In this document: positions 1 to 8,463 of the stretch, in pieces
How positions within the stretch are numbered: the stretch's first letter is position 1
How the letters are laid out: every line of letters begins with the position of its first letter
Source of the DNA: Hirudo medicinalis
Lineage: Eukaryota > Annelida > Clitellata > Hirudinida > Hirudinidae
Reading direction: 5' to 3'
DNA: 11,282 nucleotides
NCBI GenBank assembly: GCA_011800805.1
Contig: MPNW01000286.1
Location: 59,332-70,613 of the forward strand
Notes under the pieces: model-generated
Database searches by the model: none
Seen by the model: the letters and a program-made list of their open reading frames with translations, nothing else
What the model was told of the DNA's origin: nothing
Made by a program: the position numbers and the translations under genes

Positions 1-72
1 CAATCATGTTTCAGCACTCTACTCTTGCGTCTCAACAATGGAATTTCCCCCTTCAACCAATCATGTTTCAGC
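1..72 (+). repeat. 15-bp direct repeat at the window edge
   Basis: CAATCATGTTTCAGC occurs at 1-15 and again at 58-72, a spacing of 57 bp. The window may begin inside a short tandem array with a unit of about 57 bp, but only one full unit is visible. Confidence 0.55.
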
Positions 73-429
73 GTTGATATTAATTATTCATGAGTTATTC
101 GTTTAGGTTACGAAAAAAAAAGTCGCGACCCGCGAAAGGGGTTCCCAGCTAAATTTTTAATAACTTTTGTGTTGGAATCATGTAGGCAAATTTTTCACAC
201 ACTGGAGTACATTAGATTCATAGATTTAACAAATTTATTCAGATGAATATTTCGTCCGAAATTCACAAAGTAACTGGACATTTCAAATTTACATAGATCA
301 ACCAGAGTCACCAGGGAACAAACATTTTCATATTTATTAAAACCAAATCTTCAGATTATAATTTACATCAAAGCCACTTAAGCATTTTATCGCCTTTCTT
401 ATTTTTATTTTCTATTTTTATTGATTTCA
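73..429. other. Intergenic AT-rich sequence, no gene seen
   Basis: No coding signal on either strand. A GC-rich patch at about 121-150 (GTCGCGACCCGCGAAAGGGG) resembles the ends of some hAT transposons (CGCGACCC followed by a GGTT..GAACC-type run), but the match is loose and no partner end was found. Confidence 0.5.
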
Positions 430-845
430 GAACAAGTTTCAGGTTCCTTTTTACAACTTAATCCATGCCTCATTCAAAGCATCTTTCAATTATTGAACAC
501 TAGAAGTAAAGCTCACCACTAAAGTATATTTTGCTAGCATTCCCCATAGGTTTACTATGGGGTTCAAGTCCAGTTTAATTGTGGGCCTTTTAGAAATGGT
601 TTGTGCTGATAATTAACAAACTTCTGAAAACAATTTCTCCAAAGACATTTGAAATTGGTCCATTGACTCATCTCGAAATTTAACTTATTTTTATAGTCTA
701 TTGTTTACATAATTCCATTGAAAGATTCTCGGAGGACAACTCATCTGTGACATTTATCCTATTTGCTTTAGGTTTTCCTGGAGAATGTTTTTGGGCCCAT
801 CTGGGTTTTAACATTTTTTTGTTGTTTTCCATTCCTAAATTGACA
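430..845 (-). pseudogene. Internally deleted Tc1-like transposase remnant
   Basis: The minus strand reads LDLNPIVNLWGMLAKY (about 578-530), close to the SPDLNPIENLWG signature around the third acidic residue of Tc1/mariner DD34E transposases. It then reads LKDALNEAWIKL (about 490-455), which fits the helical C-terminus. About 160 bp upstream (about 784-741) it reads PGKPKANRINVTDE, like the GRPR/GRPK linker between the two N-terminal helix-turn-helix domains. Several hundred bases normally separate these, so most of the catalytic core is deleted. Stops interrupt all frames. No terminal repeats were found. Confidence 0.6.
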
Positions 846-984
846 TAACATGTGCCAAGAGATCTGAAATTTCTATTAGCATCCCTGGATATAATACATA
901 TAACATTTCAAACAAGTCTTCCGGCTACTCCGCACGGCTTTTATAAATTATGACATGATGGTCGGCACAAGCAAACGCATATTT

Positions 985-1340
985 ATTTACTAGTGTAACC
1001 CGGCCACGCGTTGCTGTGGCTCAGTCTGGTTAAATAAAAAAGAAAGAAAAGAGAAAGCGCACGTTTATAATATTTTTAATTTCACAATGCTTGTGGATAC
1101 ACAATATTTTTTGTCCCATTGTCTGTCAAGATATAGAGATTGTCTGGTTTGCCAACTCTAGAACACGCAACATTGTAATTGTCCATGTGAGAAGCAATCC
1201 GTGTCTAAACCGCACAAATCTAATGATTGTGCGCTGAGCTTTTGTGACGTGTTTTGCCCAAAGAGCCTTTCACTACACAAGTTCGAAGTTGTAGATTGCT
1301 AGGAGACACTCGAACGAACAATAGAAATCTTTATTAAAAA
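985..1340 (-). mobile_element. 3' end of a Helitron (rolling-circle transposon), minus strand
   Basis: The minus strand runs through the C-terminal end of the Helitron helicase, a stop at 1084-1082, about 60 bp of AT-rich sequence, a hairpin (GCCAC at 1020-1016 pairing with GTGGC at 1007-1003, loop of 8), and then the terminus CTAG at 993-990 followed by host T. A GC-rich hairpin about 10-13 bases before a CTRR end is the standard Helitron 3' structure. The run GCAACGCGTGGCCGGG is of a type seen at insect Helitron ends. The copy is 5'-truncated: sequence beyond about 1340 is simple repeat. Confidence 0.85.
1082..1320 (-). pseudogene. Helitron RepHel C-terminus (Pif1-like helicase, last motifs)
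   Basis: Reading down the minus strand gives QSLDLCGLDTDCFSHGQL, then in the next frame NVACSRVGKPDNLYIL, NGTKNIVYP and QAL-stop. These correspond to the conserved end of Helitron helicases, where AQGQSL precedes GQLYVACSRV (helicase motif VI with the arginine finger) and the protein ends shortly after a VVYP-type motif. One extra base around 1172-1178 splits GQL from VACSRV, and the upstream AQGQ motif is also damaged near 1230-1240, so it is non-functional. Upstream motifs are absent. Confidence 0.85.
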
Positions 1341-1422
1341 AAAAAAAAAAAAATACTACATGACGACACTGCGACGACGACGACGACGACCTATCTCTGT
1401 GCCTGGCATATATATATATATA
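1336..1422. repeat. Simple repeats: poly-A, (CGA)n and (TA)n
   Basis: A run of 18 A's (1336-1353) is followed by imperfect (CGA)n at about 1361-1391 and (TA)n at about 1407-1422. They adjoin the truncated end of the Helitron remnant and may mark its break point. Confidence 0.9.
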
Positions 1423-2402
1423 GTTAGCTAATGATAATGATTATGTATAATGGTCAAACATCTCCAAAAATATTTTGGTTACATTATTCGTTATTGGGGA
1501 ATAAGTGCATCCTCACAAATAAGGAAAAGCCATAAAATTTGGGTTTCACATTTTGATATTTTGAGTATTTCTTGTATAAATATTAGAACAAACTGCAACT
1601 TTCCAAGATCATTAGAGGGTTAAGCAAAAGTATCGATTGTGTTAGCCATTTCCAGGGTGCAACTGTTTCTCAAACCTTCCCAATATGATGACCCTTTATT
1701 TGTTTCTCATTCCCACTGCCCACTTCGCTATGCGCATTAAAATTCACTAAAAAGCTATTGAAACATGCATTTAAACCATTTTGCTAGCATAATATTTATA
1801 TTTTATATATAGATTTTTGCTAAAATAGAGGATAACATCTTCATTTTAAACAACCAAAGGCATCAATATTTTTGGCATTGTTTTCAAGGTATGCAAATAC
1901 AAGATCACTCACTCAAGATCACATCTATTTATGAGACATTGCATAAATAGCTTTTATAGTTTTCCACTTTTAAAATCCCTTGTTGACAAACAGAATATTG
2001 GAATTACATTAATTTCCTTGGAGTATTCTCTTGAACTGTTTTACCTTTTCATTTCTACATGTATTCCAAAGAATGGCAGCACATGCCATCCTTGAACTAA
2101 GTTTGAACACACATTTTAACATAACCAAGCTAAGTTTGAATTTCTTATTTGTATGTCAAAATTTTTCCTTTCAAAGTTAGATTTATGTGATAGAGTTGTT
2201 CAGGAGAGTAACAAGTCACTAGTGCTATTTTAACAATCAGTTATAAATAATTGCACTTTCATATCAAATTTAGCATTCTATATCAACACACAACTGAATT
2301 TGAGAATGATACAGATAAATCAATTCTGGGAGTATCATAAAAATAAATGTTTGAAAGTTCAAATTCAACTAGTCTGCCATGTAAAACAACTCAAAAGCAA
2401 AA
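1423..2402. other. Non-coding stretch downstream of CZIB
   Basis: No supportable gene. The right part is probably CZIB 3' UTR on the minus strand, since the stop codon is at 2405-2403. It has no canonical poly-A signal nearby; CATAAA at 2187-2182 is the closest variant noted. The rest is AT-rich and may include old repeat sequence. Confidence 0.5.
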
Positions 2403-2991
2403 CTAGAGTCTAACAAATTTATACTTTATTTCATAAATACCAACTGATTCCTTTTGCTTTTCATCAAAATCAGCCCAATCTTGAGACAAATTTACATCAA
2501 ATTTTATGCCAGATTCCAGTCCAATGGCAGACCAACCACCCTTAACAAAAATGAATATATCATTAGACTGATTAATCATCTCAATAATGTCATAGCAAAA
2601 ACTTAATGACATAATACAAACCCGGGGATCATATTGAGTTGGTTCTACACCTCTGCAGTCAAATACAACTACAGTTCTGTAACTCGGGCAATCATCATAA
2701 GTATAAGGCCTCACAGTATTTTCAAATATATCTGCATGATGAATAAACATATTAAATCTCATCGCAATTTGCAAAGCTTTGGAACAAACCTATGCAGTTT
2801 TCCCTTGAGCATAATTTGCACCTAATAATTAATGCAGCAGTTCCCCTGGAACCTTTCAATTGGTATCTATCCTGAAGCAAAAAAAAAACTTTTAATAGGA
2901 AATAGAGCAAGAATTAAAAGAAAGAAACACCAACCAAAGAATTTATATAAACAAAATCTTGTGTTTCATCTCCACAATGATTACACTTCAG
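2403..2991 (-). CDS. CZIB: CZIB 3' exon cluster (exons 3-6) with three short introns
   Basis: Four exons are packed in under 600 bp. Exon 3 (2991-2935) follows a TTTTAG acceptor and carries the CNHC zinc pair. The 63-bp intron 2934-2872 has donor GTTGGT and a T-rich acceptor tract ending GCTTCAG. Exon 4 (2871-2790) carries CKLC and ends after the first base of an Asp codon. The 58-bp intron 2789-2732 has donor GTTTGT and acceptor ATGCAG. Exon 5 (2731-2622) encodes the conserved core through VEPTQYDPR. The 81-bp intron 2621-2541 has donor GTTTGT and acceptor GTTAAG. Exon 6 (2540-2403) starts GGW and ends with TAG. A simple reading-frame scan joins exons 5 and 6 through the last intron and also reads upstream into the preceding intron, giving a false N-terminus; both disappear on comparison with CZIB. 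Confidence 0.9.
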
Positions 2992-5900
2992 CTAAAATGA
3001 AGAAATGCTTCGATAGAAATAGAATATTTTGACTTGCAACTGCAATAAAGGATAGACTATTAAAAATTAGATTTGTTTAAACTGAAGCACCAACTTAGCA
3101 AAATACCGAAGCCGTATAGTGGTGATGTTCTGCATGCAGCTCGCATGTAGCCCTATGCTAATTTTATATGGAGTTTGAGAATCTTCTGCAATTTATTTAA
3201 GAGAAGCTTCTAAAAACTACTAATAGAGGCATTCCATGTCAAATCAACACATCTGACATTTGGCACAGCTGTTAAAATAGATGAGTAAATTACAAAATTA
3301 AAATTTTAAATTTTTTGGCCGATCGGTGTCAGAAATGTGGGTCGTTGAACTTTGACTGAATGCCAACACCTTGCAATGGTTGAGAGGCTATAAGTTTGGT
3401 TCCAGAAAGATAATATTTATATCAAATTAAAGGTATTTGAAGGCTCTATTTGGGCAATCTACTTTGACTCAATTCTCAATAACTAACAAAGATATTGGCA
3501 ATTAAAACCGACTTAAGAAAAGTTTGTGCAAAAATTTTATTGATTTATTTTTTCAAGTATTCAAAACATTATAAAGAACACTTATTCCAAAATTCAGAGT
3601 AGGCAATCCAATAGTTTTTATGTAGTGAATTTTTTTAATACTGCTCAAAATTTGCGAATTCACTAATCGTCACAGGTAGGTTGTGTAATTTTAAACATAA
3701 ATTTACATTCTTATATTTGTTGAATCCAAATTTCAAAGCATTAGACAGTTACCGTTGCTAACATTTTTAAAAAGCAAAGCATAAAATGTATTAAACTGCA
3801 TGATATGCTTAAATAGTTTTAGCTAAAGCTTTAGCTTGGTTGCATCAGTCATTTTCTGGGTCAACTGATAATCTCTTCCAGTGACCATTGTTGGCTGAAG
3901 ACCTGCTGTTAAAATATTATCACTTGATATTAAAAGCACCAGGATGAGGATAGTGAAACGATCAAACTGGCCCGTGTGGGTGAAGAAATTCACTTCAACC
4001 ACTTTAAGCTCCAAAAATATGACACATGTAAGACACCATCGACCATCATATTTAGCTGTTACATATCCTTTAATTATTGCAAATGCAATGGTTTGATTGT
4101 CAGTGGTGGAAATACATAGAACATATTCTATTCTTGATTCATTGCTAAGCGAATATTCTTTCACATATTTGTTCGATATGGCCAGAATATAGTGCAATTT
4201 ATGAGTTCCAGCAACAGTATACAAACATCAAAATCTACTGGCCAAAAGGGCTACTTCTTGTTCATATTCCTCCATGGTAGAGAAATGGAATTTTATAGTT
4301 TTTCTGGGCAAAGACATATAATTGATATGGGGTCATCATATGGTCTTTGCAAGCTGGCTCATGCAGCAAGACGCTTTACAGTTTCCTCCCAACCCCATCA
4401 AGGACCTTTGCCATGAGATGTTGCAAAAAAGTTCCATTCTGCAGTCATACCAAAATCACTTTCGTGGCAGCACAAGTTTGCAAAATGTTTCCTGTTCTTA
4501 TACTGTGCTGCACAGCCATCTCAAAAATAGATCATTCTTTTAGGCTTTCCTACAAGTTCCTTGATGAAATCAATTAAAGCTTTTTGAAATAGATTTACAG
4601 CAACTGTCATGTGTGTTATGTTCTGAAATAACAATAAAACTTGTGAGCTGAAGATTAGAGATTGCCATCTTTATTTTGTACTTTATAATAGCATACAGAT
4701 GGGCGTATGGTTGCCTGAAGATTATTCCAGTGACATGCCCATGAAGTATATTGGACAACTGTAATTTTCACCAATTACTACTACATCTCCTGAGGTAGTA
4801 CTTTTCTTACTCTGTTGAAAATATGTTGGCTGGGCAATAAAATCATGATGCAAAACCTTTGGGAGTGCACATAAAAAGTTCCTTATAAATTCATCAACAG
4901 ATTGAATTTTGGTTTCAAGTGTTGATCAGCCCATTGTTGTCCATTGTGTAAATTCTGGTCATTCAATCATTTGTTCTATAAAATATAACTCCAAGTTATC
5001 ATGTAATTTATCAATTTTTTGACACTCTTCACGTGTACCTAAAAAACAATCAACATTTGTAGGATTGCATTGCATTTCTGTCAAACAATTGTGGTATTTG
5101 AAACCATTGCAAATCTTTTCTAACTTAGCTCCATGGAACATTAGTTGGATGAATTGTGCACACATACTGAACGAGTTCTACTTCCTCCTGCAAGTACACA
5201 CTCGGCTTCAGCTCAGCAAATTAGCTAAACCCAATTTTCTGATCTAGATAATTTTCTTTATAAAATTGATAAACTTATTTTAAGTTACACAAAACAAGCC
5301 TTTTCTGTACAAGCTTCTTCTGGCCTAAAATCATCAAAGAAATGCAATCTTTTACCTGGCATTATGTGACTAACAATGTCACTGTGATAAAAATGTATTA
5401 TGCTTTCAACGACAGTTCCTAAGGTTTTGCCTGATTGAGGATTTGGTGTTGAAAAAGATGCCCTTTTCCCTAACCATCAATTTTGGTTTCTGAATCATAC
5501 AGCTAGATGCATTAAATTCACTTTTTACTTTCCTGATGCACCAGCTCTTAGGTAGTACTATTAGAATATGCATCCTTTCACTTGTTTTTGAAGTCAACTC
5601 AAATTTTGCATTCAGTTGACTTATCATTTCATTTCCTGAATCATCCTCTATTTTGAATCTTTTTGGCCAATGTTCTACTTCCTGCAATCACTATCAGCTT
5701 TCTTTTCAAACTTTCCTGAACTTACATGAACTTGTTATTAGCCTAATTTATTCTTATGTACACTTTTCTGTGATTTATAGGATATTCACCTAGCACACTC
5801 AGTGATGAATTGAGATAGTTGGTGTTCCGGAGAAATATATTCATCGTGATCTTCACAATCGTGAGATCTTCTCTTTCCTGTGGTTTTTCACCAACAACAT

Positions 5901-8463
5901 CTTTTAATATGAGATTTGAGTGTTCAGGTGTCATAGTTGATATTTTTTGTGACACTGAGTGCACAATTTGTCATCCACCTTAAGCTGAAGATAAGGATGA
6001 GATTTTAAAGTAACTTATTTCTCTCAAACCTCAAGTCTTCCAATGTTGATGACAATGGAATGGGTCACAGCATCTTTTATGCCAGTTGGTTAATGTGGAA
6101 TCAATAATATTCTTAGATGCTTTAGATAGTTTATTGAACTGCAAATCAAATTTCTATAAAAGGCTTGAAAATATAAAAAATTAATGTTTACCTAGTAAAT
6201 TTGCCAAAAGTAATTGAAGTGAAGTAGTGTCAACTTTAAAAAAACTATTTTTAAATTTTTGATAAAGAGTAAGCGAAGGCACATAAAAAACTAAAACAGG
6301 ATTTACAATAAATAAGCAGACATCAAAAATTATATATATAAAACCATGTTTATAATATATTTTAAATTTGTGCCAAACAATTATAACATCATTCATTTAA
6401 TTTTGAAACTAATCAATTCAAAGTTAGTATTTTGGAGATGATTAGCAAATGCTCAAATTTTGAGCAATATTAAAAAAATTCACTACATAAAAACTATTGG
6501 ATTGTCTACTCTGAATTTTGGAATAAGTGTTCTTTATAATATAAATATATAATATAAATCAATAAAGAATTTTTGCACAAACTTACCTTATGTCAGTTTT
6601 AATGGCCAATATCATTATTAGTTATTGAGAATAAACAGTCCAAGTAGGTTGCCCAAATAGAGCCTTCAAATACCTTTAATGTTGCAAATTAATATGCCAA
6701 TGTGTTTAATGGACCAGAATTCTATATGTTTTGTAAATGACGTAACTTAATGAGGCACCATCCTCAACTTGTGAAGATTTTTGCATTATCCATTGATTCA
6801 AAGGTAAGAGAAAGTAAATGTGTTACTTAAAAAAAGAATCTTGGACAATATTTTCCTCAGATATTGAATTACTTGATTACTGCTATGAAATCATGTTTAG
6901 AAATTTGTGTTTGCTTAAATGCATATATCACAATGAGGCAGTTGAAAATTTAAAGCTTTTTATGTCTAAGAAAAAGTTCTTGTTTGATGACAAATTACAA
7001 AAATTAGACTTAATTTTAAAAGAGACCTATAACTTAATAACACTCTTTTTATTAAATTATTTATTCTTTTTAATAACCTTTTTGTGGGTACTGATTCCAG
7101 TTAGTGATTACACAATAACAAAAATTCTAGCTCAAGCCAAAACCAAAGGCCATCATAAACATGCTGAATCATGACGATTTTTTATTATAATATAATTATT
7201 AACGTGAAAATTAAGTTAGCAATCATAAAAACAATCTGTTGCCCATGTTTTTCCTCTGTGAGACTAACATCCTGCAGGGTCAAGAAGGTTGGACATTATA
7301 TTGCGATATCTGAATCAATTATCCAAACCTTCGAAGCTTTTTGATGGGAGAAACCATCCTCTCATAGATAAATTAAGTAAATAAAGTAGCTTGACTCTCC
7401 ATTGCAATAATTGGTTGTTTCAATAGCAGATCACAAAGTTATATAAAAACTGTTTATTTGAAAAACAAAACTGTCTTTAAAAGAAACAGGCCTTAAATTA
7501 ATTAGAAGGAAGTGCATAGCCTTTTCAAAAAGATTGTTCATTGACTAATGCTTCGAACAGCCACTCAAATGTCACAAATGCAAACGCACATCAACCTATG
7601 AAGGAAACAGCTGCGAAAGTGAAACATTCATTAATATTCACTTGAATAAATAACCATATATTCCAATAGCACACCAGGTGTAATGTAATATAATGTTTGA
7701 TCATCTGAACAATTTAATTGTCCTAACCACCCTAGTCCCAATTGGTTTGAATAATGGATACATTACTAATTGTAAATGTAATGCATTACTAATTAACTAA
7801 TTGAACTTCATTTATATAGTGCCATAAGCACTTTTTGACAATCATTCACATAGTGCTCCTTCCCAAAGATGCTTATGGCTCTGCATTTAATCAAGTGTGT
7901 TTAGTTGGAAATATTAAGCTATTCAACTATCCAGCACAAGCAGATCTGTGCCTTCATGCAGACAGAAAACTTCAGCAGTCATTATGTTTATGGTCAAATA
8001 AATATTTGTATTTATAAATTTATCTGCATTACAATTTTTGTGTTGTGTTGGGTCTTGGACCTACTTTTAAATCCTAGGATCATGGTTCGGATTGACCCGA
8101 ATTTTGACACATCTGCTTGGTTTGCAGATTGCTCTCGCTTGGTAAAATTTTATGCACTTATCCTCGCTCTCGGTATCACTAGCAGAATGGTCATTAACCT
8201 GTTTTTATAAAACCTCATCCACCATACCAACCCCCACCTAGAACGCAACTGAAATAATGGTCGTTAATTACAACCTAAACTCATTTTTCAGGAAGCGAAT
8301 ATTAAAATCACCTTCAAATACCATCTAAAGTCGTCTTCTTCAGGTTTCAGATTGGTAACATTTTCGAGCTGGGCTGATAATTGTAAACCTATTTTCTTTG
8401 AAATAAAAAAGAAACTTAATTTTTCGAATCTAAAGGCACACATAAAACACAAGCTCCAACCAT
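2403..8463 (-). CDS. CZIB: CZIB homologue (UPF0587, CXXC zinc-binding protein), six coding exons
   Basis: Exons on the minus strand are 8463-8461 (ATG only), 8395-8312, 2991-2935, 2871-2790, 2731-2622 and 2540-2403 (TAG stop). Lengths 3+84+57+82+110+138 give 157 residues, and every junction is GT-AG and keeps frame. The product aligns along its length with human CZIB (about 160 aa): an N-terminal segment with LENVTNLKPEEDDFRWYLK, a first zinc pair CNHC, a second pair CKLCSREN, then VVVFDCRGVEP and the C-terminal DEKQKESVGIYE. Residue counts between these landmarks match human once the introns are removed, which fixes the splice sites. The family is a small soluble protein that binds zinc through the two CXXC pairs; its cellular role is poorly defined. 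All the key cysteines are present and there is no stop or frameshift, so I judge it functional. The ATG-only first exon is the least certain part: the ATG at 8463-8461 has A at -3 and G at +4 and is followed by a GTTGGA donor. No canonical AATAAA was found just downstream; a CATAAA variant lies at 2187-2182. Confidence 0.9.
3405..3680 (+). repeat. Left arm of long inverted repeat
   Basis: This stretch matches the reverse complement of about 6430-6720. Long shared runs include AAAGGTATTTGAAGGCTC, GAACACTTATTCCAAAATTC and AATAGTTTTTATGTAGTGAA. Identity looks high in the core (by eye well above 80 percent) with indels, and fades outward before about 3405 and inward after about 3680. The arms face each other around a decayed transposase-like gene, as terminal or subterminal inverted repeats of a DNA transposon would. 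I could not fix the exact termini or a target-site duplication. Confidence 0.85.
3823..4224 (-). pseudogene. C-terminal piece of the transposase-like pseudogene with Tudor-like segment
   Basis: This is an unbroken 133-codon frame at the 3' end of the decayed gene. It begins with VAGTHKLHY and continues to YVTAKYDGRWCL followed by a hydrophobic/Val-rich stretch (about 4065-3985). The pattern Y-x-A-x-Y-D-G-x-W followed by V-x-V-x-F resembles a Tudor or SH3-like barrel; in family members as I recall them, similar segments end the protein. After FFTHTG the original frame appears to shift: a HPHG-like motif and SFHYPHPG read in another frame, while DNILTAGLQPTMVTGRDYQL returns to this one. The initiator Met is fortuitous, since related sequence continues upstream. 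Confidence 0.5.
3823..5964 (-). pseudogene. Decayed transposase-like gene of an uncharacterised family, inside the inverted repeats
   Basis: Reading the minus strand and stepping between frames gives a colinear set of segments from a protein family I recognise in many arthropod and cnidarian genomes (from memory, sometimes labelled cc8L18.2-like; label uncertain). In order: a tentative N-terminal part (5964-5743); SERMHILIVLPKSW (about 5580-5540); SIIHFYHSDIVSHIMPGK (about 5405-5355); CVLAGGSRTRSVCAQFIQ (about 5200-5145); STLETKIQSVDEF and LPKVLHHDFIAQ (about 4925-4825); GDVVVIGENYS (about 4800-4765); HWNNLQATIRP (about 4735-4700); VAVNLFQKALIDFIKEL (about 4605-4555); DGCAAQYKNRKHFANL (about 4521-4470); FFATSHGKGP (about 4430-4395); and VAGTHKLHY near 4215-4190. 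The Asp- and His-rich motifs suggest a DDE-type nuclease, which is inference. At least eight stops and several frameshifts show it is dead. The longest unbroken piece is 4224-3823. Confidence 0.75.
6430..6720 (-). repeat. Right arm of long inverted repeat
   Basis: Inverted partner of about 3405-3680. Compared with the left arm it has an AT-rich change around 6537-6560 (repeated TATAATATAAATA) and diverges outward past about 6690. The divergence between arms points to an old, inactive element. Confidence 0.85.
6818..7174 (+). CDS. Unassigned open frame with one membrane helix; possible chemoreceptor exon
   Basis: This frame of 118 codons lies within the CZIB intron but on the opposite strand, just outside the right inverted-repeat arm. 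A good splice acceptor (TTTTCCTCAG, 6851-6860) precedes residue 15, so the exon may start at 6861 rather than at the ATG. Residues about 16-70 are helical and rich in Leu and Lys. Residues about 72-95 form a strongly hydrophobic helix (LITLFLLNYLFFLITFLWVL) followed by IPVSDY. That layout, an amphipathic stretch, a helix, then LW..IP, resembles the region before the second or third helix of insect odorant receptors. A weak donor (GTTAGT) follows the IP. No companion receptor exons were found. It may be a lone pseudo-exon or chance. Confidence 0.3.
   Translation: MCYLKKESWTIFSSDIELLDYCYEIMFRNLCLLKCIYHNEAVENLKLFMSKKKFLFDDKLQKLDLILKETYNLITLFLLNYLFFLITFLWVLIPVSDYTITKILAQAKTKGHHKHAES
7175..8290. 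other. Intronic sequence, no gene seen
   Basis: Part of the large CZIB intron. It includes a local direct repeat CATTACTAATT (about 7763 and 7790) and TTTATATAGTGCC (about 7811), which recalls a motif in dispersed invertebrate repeats. Short open frames at 7835-8210 overlap each other and match nothing I recognise. Confidence 0.5.
8312..8463 (-). CDS. CZIB: CZIB 5' exons (start codon exon and exon 2)
   Basis: Exon 2 (8395-8312) encodes 28 residues from KIGLQL to RWYLK, matching the human N-terminus almost residue for residue. It ends AAG before the donor GTGATT of the 5.3-kb intron. Upstream is a T-rich tract and the acceptor TTTCAAAG. No in-frame ATG adjoins exon 2, so the start must come from another exon. 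The best candidate is the ATG at 8463-8461, giving M-KIGLQL through a 65-bp intron (8460-8396, GTTGGA...AAAG). That intron size and its GTT-type donor match the others in this gene. A more distant start exon cannot be excluded. Confidence 0.75.

Larger units (their letters stand above)
2992..8311 (-). other. Large CZIB intron (5,320 bp) carrying nested transposon
   Basis: The intron runs from donor GTGATT at 8311 to acceptor TTTTAG at 2992, between WYLK of exon 2 and LKCNHC of exon 3. It contains the inverted-repeat element with its decayed transposase-like gene (about 3405-6720) and the plus-strand open frame at 6818-7174. All other introns of this gene are 58-81 bp, so transposon insertion probably accounts for much of the size difference. 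Confidence 0.85.

Noticed and set aside
121..150. hAT-type transposon end
   Set aside because: CGCGACCCGCGAAAGG is suggestive, but there is no partner terminus, 8-bp target duplication or transposase nearby.
1707..1746. Minus-strand peptide NFNAHSEVGSGNE, like the GDFNA motif of LINE endonucleases
   Set aside because: The match is a single short motif, the preceding residue is Val-Asn instead of Gly-Asp, and no flanking endonuclease motifs were seen.
2832..3032. Plus-strand open frame of 66 codons
   Set aside because: It lies opposite CZIB exons 3 and 4 and has no recognisable features; a shadow frame.
3229..3270. Outer terminus of the inverted-repeat element (CATTCCATGTCAAATCAACAC)
   Set aside because: It looks like a transposon end, but no inverted counterpart was found beyond 6720, so I kept the arms conservative.
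4192..4577. Three overlapping plus-strand open frames
   Set aside because: They run antisense to the conserved segments of the transposase-like pseudogene and carry no motifs of their own.
7811..7850. TTTATATAGTGCC... as a dispersed invertebrate repeat
   Set aside because: Only a short motif matches my memory of such repeats; too little to call.
7905..8210. Plus-strand open frame of about 100 codons with a hydrophobic stretch
   Set aside because: Composition is ordinary for AT-rich intron DNA, it overlaps another frame, and I found no family match or splice structure.
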